Assembly: GCA_964486145.1 (NCBI GenBank)
Contig: CAZAMT010000129.1
Coordinates: 1 to 11,127 of the forward strand
Direction of reading: 5' to 3'
DNA length: 11,127 nt
From: CAZAMT01 sp964486145
GTDB taxonomy: Bacteria; Bacteroidota; Bacteroidia; Bacteroidales; JAAAOM01
Shown here: piece by piece, positions 8,228 through 11,127 of the stretch
Numbering within the stretch: the stretch's first letter is position 1
How the letters are laid out: each line of letters opens with the position of its first letter
Notes under the pieces: model-generated
Seen by the model: the letters and a program-made list of their open reading frames with translations, nothing else
Told to the model about the DNA's origin: nothing
The model's database searches: none
Program-made: the position numbers and the translations under genes

Positions 8228-8809
8228 TTATTGGGTATAACGTTTTGATACAACGTCCCAGTCCACAATATTCCAGAATGCCTGGATGTAGTCGGGTCGC
8301 CGGTTCTGATAATCGAGATAATAAGCATGTTCCCAAACGTCACATGTTAATAGGGGAGTCATACCATTTCGAATCGGATTACCGGCATTGCTTTCCTGAA
8401 CAATATCCAGATCACCATTCTTCTTCTTCACCAGCCATGCCCAACCTGAACCAAACAAGGTAGCTGCTGCTTTAGCAAATTTTTCTTTAAACTCTCCAAA
8501 CGATCCAAAGCTGGCTTTCATTGCATCGGAAAACTCACCGATTGGTTCTTCAGCACCTGATGGTGCAAAAGTAGAAAAATAAAACGTATGGTTCCACACC
8601 TGGGCACCATTATTAAAAATTCCTCCATCTGAGTCTTTGATAATTTCTTCGAGTGTAGCATTTTCAAATTTAGTCCCTTTTATTAATTCGTTAAGGGTAT
8701 TTACATACTTTTGATGGTGCTTTCCGTAATGAAATTCCAGTGTTTGTTTTTCGATGTTAGGTGATAATGCATCAAGTGCATACGGGAGTTTGGGTAATTC
8801 AAATGTCAT
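8228..8809 (-). CDS. sodB: Superoxide dismutase, Fe-type
   Basis: A 193-residue Fe/Mn-family superoxide dismutase, full length. It disproportionates superoxide to oxygen and hydrogen peroxide, probably in the cytoplasm as there is no signal peptide. The metal ligands are H27, H74 (QVWNHTFY), D157 and H161 (CDVWEHAYY). The second-sphere glutamine is Q70, within NNGAQVWNH, as in iron enzymes, and the position used by Mn enzymes holds A142. Iron is therefore the likely metal, although cambialistic enzymes are common in anaerobic Bacteroidota. The ATG at 8809 is followed by the canonical FELPKLPYALDAL start. Its neighbour upstream on the same strand is a second, Mn-type sod gene. A terminator lies between the two, suggesting a separate promoter within 8810-8932 that I could not identify. 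Confidence 0.95.
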   Translation of the reverse strand: MTFELPKLPYALDALSPNIEKQTLEFHYGKHHQKYVNTLNELIKGTKFENATLEEIIKDSDGGIFNNGAQVWNHTFYFSTFAPSGAEEPIGEFSDAMKASFGSFGEFKEKFAKAAATLFGSGWAWLVKKKNGDLDIVQESNAGNPIRNGMTPLLTCDVWEHAYYLDYQNRRPDYIQAFWNIVDWDVVSKRYTQ

Positions 8810-8932
8810 TTTGTTATATTTACAGGGTTAAACAATTTATAATTTAATTAGATTGAAGCACTGCATTGCGCTCTCTTTTTGTTATAAAACCCGTATGTAA
8901 GCCATTTGTTTTATTTCTAATGAATGTAAAAA

Positions 8933-8959
8933 AAAGCCGCTCTTGTTTAGAACGGCTTT
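8933..8959 (-). terminator. Intrinsic terminator of the Mn-type sod gene
   Basis: Read on the - strand, AAAGCCG and CGGCTTT form a 7-bp stem. It is extended by an AGA/TCT pairing after one mismatch, closes a 5-nt loop, and is followed by a run of eight T. It lies 24 nt beyond the stop of the gene at 8984-9583. It would stop most read-through into the Fe-type sod gene downstream. Confidence 0.85.
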
Positions 8960-8983
8960 ACCCAAACAATAACACACTTAAAC

Positions 8984-9583
8984 TTAGATAGAAAATCTTT
9001 TAGCTACTTCGTCCCAGTTGATAACGTTCCAGAACGCGGATATGTATTCCGGTCGCTTGTTCTGGTATTTTAAATAGTAAGCATGTTCCCAAACATCGAG
9101 TCCGAGAATGGGTGTACCATTCAGTTCCGATACATCCATCAGGGGATTATCCTGGTTGGGAGTGGAACCAATAAAAAGTTTATTACCATCTTTCACCAGC
9201 CATGCCCATCCGGATCCAAACCTCGTTGCTGCCGCATTGCTAAATTCTTCCTTGAATTTATCAAATGAACCAAATTCTGAGTTAATTGCATCAGAGAGGT
9301 CCCCGGATGGTTTTCCGCCACCGGTTGGTGACATTACTTTCCAGAAAAGATTGTGATTGTAATATCCTCCCCCGTTGTTCCTCACTGCTGCTGAGTGTTT
9401 GGAGACGCCTGAAAGAATATCTTCAATGGATTTCCCATCCAAACCTGTTCCTTCAATGGCACCATTGAGTTTTGTTGTATAACCACCATGATGCTTGGTA
9501 TGGTGGATTTCCATCGTTCGCGCATCAATGTGAGGTTCCAGAGCATCGTAAGCATAATCTAATTTTGGTAATTCAAAAGCCAT
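8984..9583 (-). CDS. sodA: Superoxide dismutase, Mn-type
   Basis: A 199-residue Fe/Mn-family superoxide dismutase, full length and without a signal peptide. Metal ligands are H27, H77 (YYNHNLFW), D163 and H167 (LDVWEHAYYLKYQN). Unlike its neighbour it has glycine (G73) at the Fe-enzyme glutamine position. It has Q144 in TPNQDNPLM at the Mn-enzyme glutamine position, and the surrounding PILGLDVWEHAYYLK is very like bacterial SodA. Manganese is therefore the likely cofactor. Its promoter should lie in 9584-9700 and be divergent from the response-regulator gene. I found no convincing OxyR, PerR or Fur site there. The two adjacent sod genes are clearly diverged, so this is not a recent duplication. 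Confidence 0.95.
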   Translation of the reverse strand: MAFELPKLDYAYDALEPHIDARTMEIHHTKHHGGYTTKLNGAIEGTGLDGKSIEDILSGVSKHSAAVRNNGGGYYNHNLFWKVMSPTGGGKPSGDLSDAINSEFGSFDKFKEEFSNAAATRFGSGWAWLVKDGNKLFIGSTPNQDNPLMDVSELNGTPILGLDVWEHAYYLKYQNKRPEYISAFWNVINWDEVAKRFSI

Positions 9584-9889
9584 AATGTTATTTTTTATAG
9601 TTTGACAATATTTAAATTTAGACTTAATATAAATTACAGATCATAACCTCTCCGGTTTCGTTTTGTTCACTCACGTTCTTTACTTTTTTATCAACGTTGC
9701 ACAGAAATGTTCTTTCGGAGCGATTTCAGAAATTAAGGAAGGTATTTATTACCGTTTTCTAACCGTTCGCGTTACATTTTCATTGTTACATCAAATTTTG
9801 GAATCATAATTACAGAACCAGGGTATAATACCATGTGAATACCCATTGAAGCGAAAGAAATATATTGTTATTTTACTTAAACCTGGCTT
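9584..9889. other. Divergent intergenic region between sodA and the response regulator
   Basis: This 306-bp stretch holds no open frame of note and must contain the promoter of the Mn-type sod gene (reading left) and possibly that of the receiver-domain gene (reading right). One-mismatch versions of the Bacteroidota -7 element are present, for example TACATTTT at 9773-9780 on +, but none is convincing. A short perfect palindrome, GGTAT-A-ATACC, lies at 9822-9832, about 57 nt before the response-regulator start. No RNA gene or repeat was recognised. Confidence 0.5.
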
Positions 9890-10309
9890 ATGATTGAAGA
9901 AAAGGACTTGAAAAATGCGGTTCCTGCATCGCAATTTGACTGGAAAACAAAGACCATTCTGGTGGTGGAAGATCAAGAAATTAATTTTTATTACATTAGT
10001 GAAACCCTTGCAGATACCGGTGTGAATTTTATATATGCCGACAATGGACTTTCTGCCCTGAAGTTATTTCAGGAAAACACAAACATTGATTTGGTATTAA
10101 TGGACGTGAAAATGCCAATTCTCTCAGGATATGAGGCAACAAAGCAGATGAAAAAAATTCGTCCCGAAGTTCCTGTGATAGCTCAAACAGCTTATTCATT
10201 GTCAGGTGAAAAACGGAAGAGCATGGAAGCGGGCTGTGATGATTACCTGAGCAAGCCCATCAGTCCGGATGAATTGGTTGAAACTGTTGCTAAATATTTG
10301 GACAAGTAG
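9890..10309 (+). CDS. Single-domain response regulator (receiver only)
   Basis: A 139-residue protein made of one receiver (REC) domain with a roughly 20-residue N-terminal extension and no output domain. The acidic pair E27-D28 (VVEDQE), phospho-acceptor D72 (LVLMDVKMP), conserved T100 (IAQTAYSL) and K122 (DDYLSKPIS) are all present, so it should be phosphorylated and active. The AGCDDYLSKPI ending is most like receiver domains attached to hybrid histidine kinases, which suggests it acts as a phosphorelay intermediate or a modulator of a partner protein. It is unlikely to be a DNA-binding regulator. No kinase is encoded nearby, so it is an orphan here and its pathway is unknown. The ATG at 9890 follows an AT-rich leader with no Shine-Dalgarno sequence. 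Residues 1-20 could be partly over-called. Confidence 0.9.
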   Translation: MIEEKDLKNAVPASQFDWKTKTILVVEDQEINFYYISETLADTGVNFIYADNGLSALKLFQENTNIDLVLMDVKMPILSGYEATKQMKKIRPEVPVIAQTAYSLSGEKRKSMEAGCDDYLSKPISPDELVETVAKYLDK

Positions 10310-10352
10310 TTTTTTTTAATGATTTTTGCAACTCGGCAAATACGCTTTGGCC

Positions 10353-10427
10353 GGGCATTTAGCTCAGTTGGTTTAGAGCATTACCTTGACAGGGTAGGGG
10401 TCACTGGTTCGAATCCAGTAATGCCCA
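10353..10427 (+). tRNA. tRNA-Val (anticodon GAC)
   Basis: A 75-nt tRNA that folds fully. The acceptor stem pairs GGGCATT with AATGCCC and has discriminator A. The D arm runs from GCTC through GTTGG to GAGC. The anticodon stem TTACC/GGTAG closes the loop TTGACAG, giving anticodon GAC (Val). The variable loop is GGGTC, and the T arm ACTGG-TTCGAAT-CCAGT is intact. The 3' CCA is not encoded (CCC is followed by ACAA), as is usual in Bacteroidota. Confidence 0.96.
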
Positions 10428-10432
10428 CAAAA

Positions 10433-10464
10433 AAAAGAGGCTGCTGTTATAACAACCTCTTTTT
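10433..10464. terminator. Hairpin terminator after tRNA-Val
   Basis: AAAAGAGG (10433-10440) pairs with CCTCTTTT (10456-10463). The loop contains a further small palindrome, TGTTATAACA. A T-rich tail follows on the + strand. A-rich sequence before the stem gives a T-run on the - strand as well. It begins 6 nt after the tRNA and lies just past the end of the convergent gene at 10497, so it may serve both. Confidence 0.8.
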
Positions 10465-10496
10465 CTTATCGTTCATCTCATTAATGATTCATTTTT

Positions 10497-11090
10497 TTAC
10501 TTTTCAAAATAGTATTTAAACTTGTTATCACCTGATTCAAGTGTTAACGTGTAGTACCCGCCCGGCAGACCTTTTGTATTGATAATTTTTCCATAATTTA
10601 AATGATTTTCCTTTTCATCTTCTAAGTAAATCCGATATTCATCCTCCAGCGTTAAGCCAATGTTGGCAAGGGTTTCATTTAAATAGTTGACCTTAATCTT
10701 ATCATTTTCCAACTTGAAGTACGGTGCGAATTCACGGGATTTAACCGTTTTTTTAATGACGCTGTTTTCAATTATAAACTGCTTGGAAACTCTCTGATGT
10801 GCAGCCTCTGTAGTAATACGGTATATCCCGTCTTCTAAATTCTGAAGGTTGTATAGCTTCCCGGGTACACTTTTTCCTTCAATATGCTCCGAAAATATAA
10901 TGATTCCCTGCATATCGGATATCGTTACCATCATGTCATATGATTCAGGTACTGACACGTGTAATTTTGATTTATGATCTCCGGCAGATTTCACTACGCG
11001 AATTTCACCACTTGCAAAAGCCGCGTTGGAAACAGCCATTGCGAACATTGCGAACAAAAATAATCGTATTGATTTTTTCACTTTTTTCAT
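10497..11090 (-). CDS. Secreted two-domain beta-rich protein, unknown function
   Basis: I choose ATG 11090, since it gives a standard signal peptide (MKKVKKSIRLFLFAMFAMAV, cleaved after NAAFA). A TTG 21 nt upstream in the same frame only adds a poor extension. The mature protein is about 170 residues and looks all-beta, in two similar halves. The first (about 30-110) has VTISDMQGIIIF then LYNLQNLEDGIYRITT. The second (about 120-197) ends with KGLPGGYYTLTLESGDNKFKYYFEK-like strands. This resembles the fold of Bacteroidota type IX sorting domains and DUF3244-like small secreted proteins, whose hallmark is an L-x-x-G-x-Y-x-x strand near the end. Family membership is only suggested. It is convergent with the tRNA and probably periplasmic or surface-located. 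Confidence 0.7.
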   Translation of the reverse strand: MKKVKKSIRLFLFAMFAMAVSNAAFASGEIRVVKSAGDHKSKLHVSVPESYDMMVTISDMQGIIIFSEHIEGKSVPGKLYNLQNLEDGIYRITTEAAHQRVSKQFIIENSVIKKTVKSREFAPYFKLENDKIKVNYLNETLANIGLTLEDEYRIYLEDEKENHLNYGKIINTKGLPGGYYTLTLESGDNKFKYYFEK

Positions 11091-11127
11091 CTGTTTAAAA
11101 TTTGTGACCAAACCTGAAATTTGGCAC

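Noticed and set aside
8840..8850. AT-only palindrome TAATT-T-AATTA upstream of the Fe-type sod gene, considered as a PerR or Fur site
   Set aside because: It fits neither consensus well, and such palindromes are frequent by chance in AT-rich intergenic DNA.
10325..10340. Small hairpin TTTGC-N6-GCAAA between the response regulator and tRNA-Val, considered as a terminator
   Set aside because: It has only a 5-bp weak stem with no T-run after it, so it is unlikely to stop transcription.
10319..10519. A 66-residue + strand open frame between the response regulator and the last gene
   Set aside because: It runs straight through the tRNA-Val gene and its terminator. The apparent protein is a translation of tRNA sequence.
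11108..11124. Inverted repeat CCAAA-N7-TTTGG upstream of the last - strand gene
   Set aside because: The arms are only 5 bp, the window ends 3 nt beyond it, and no regulator gene is visible to support an operator role.

Overview
The window looks like chromosomal DNA from a member of the Bacteroidota. It is AT-rich, most start codons lack a Shine-Dalgarno sequence, one promoter-like element matches the Bacteroidota -7 consensus TAnnTTTG, and the proteins (DUF1571/LysM protein, secreted beta-rich proteins, tRNA-Val with GAC anticodon and no encoded CCA) fit that phylum. I cannot name a genus from the sequence alone.

Region 1 (about 50-7101, + strand) is a tightly packed efflux operon. It opens with a sigma-ABfr-like promoter and a TGAC-N5-GTCA operator-like inverted repeat. 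The genes follow in the order TetR/AcrR repressor, TolC-family outer-membrane channel, lipoprotein membrane-fusion protein, DUF1571 periplasmic protein with an inserted LysM domain, and an RND inner-membrane pump. Gene gaps run from a 4-nt overlap to 13 nt, so the genes are almost certainly co-transcribed. The three transport components should span the envelope. The DUF1571/LysM protein between adaptor and pump is the unusual member, and may be an accessory periplasmic subunit for a lipid-like cargo or for cell-wall anchoring.

Region 2 (7181-8200) holds a secreted protein built from about ten YD-like repeats of about 25 residues. It lies 79 nt after the pump with no convincing terminator between, and ends at a strong hairpin shared with the convergent sod gene.

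Region 3 (8228-9583, - strand) carries two superoxide dismutases side by side. The upstream gene is Mn-type by its second-sphere residues, and the downstream gene is Fe-type. A clear intrinsic terminator separates them, so they are probably independently expressed and not a simple operon.

Region 4 (9584-11127) has a 306-bp divergent intergenic region, an orphan single-domain response regulator (+), a tRNA-Val(GAC) (+), a hairpin terminator, and on the - strand a secreted two-domain beta-rich protein of unknown function. No insertion sequences, CRISPR arrays, phage genes or clear signs of recent transfer are visible.
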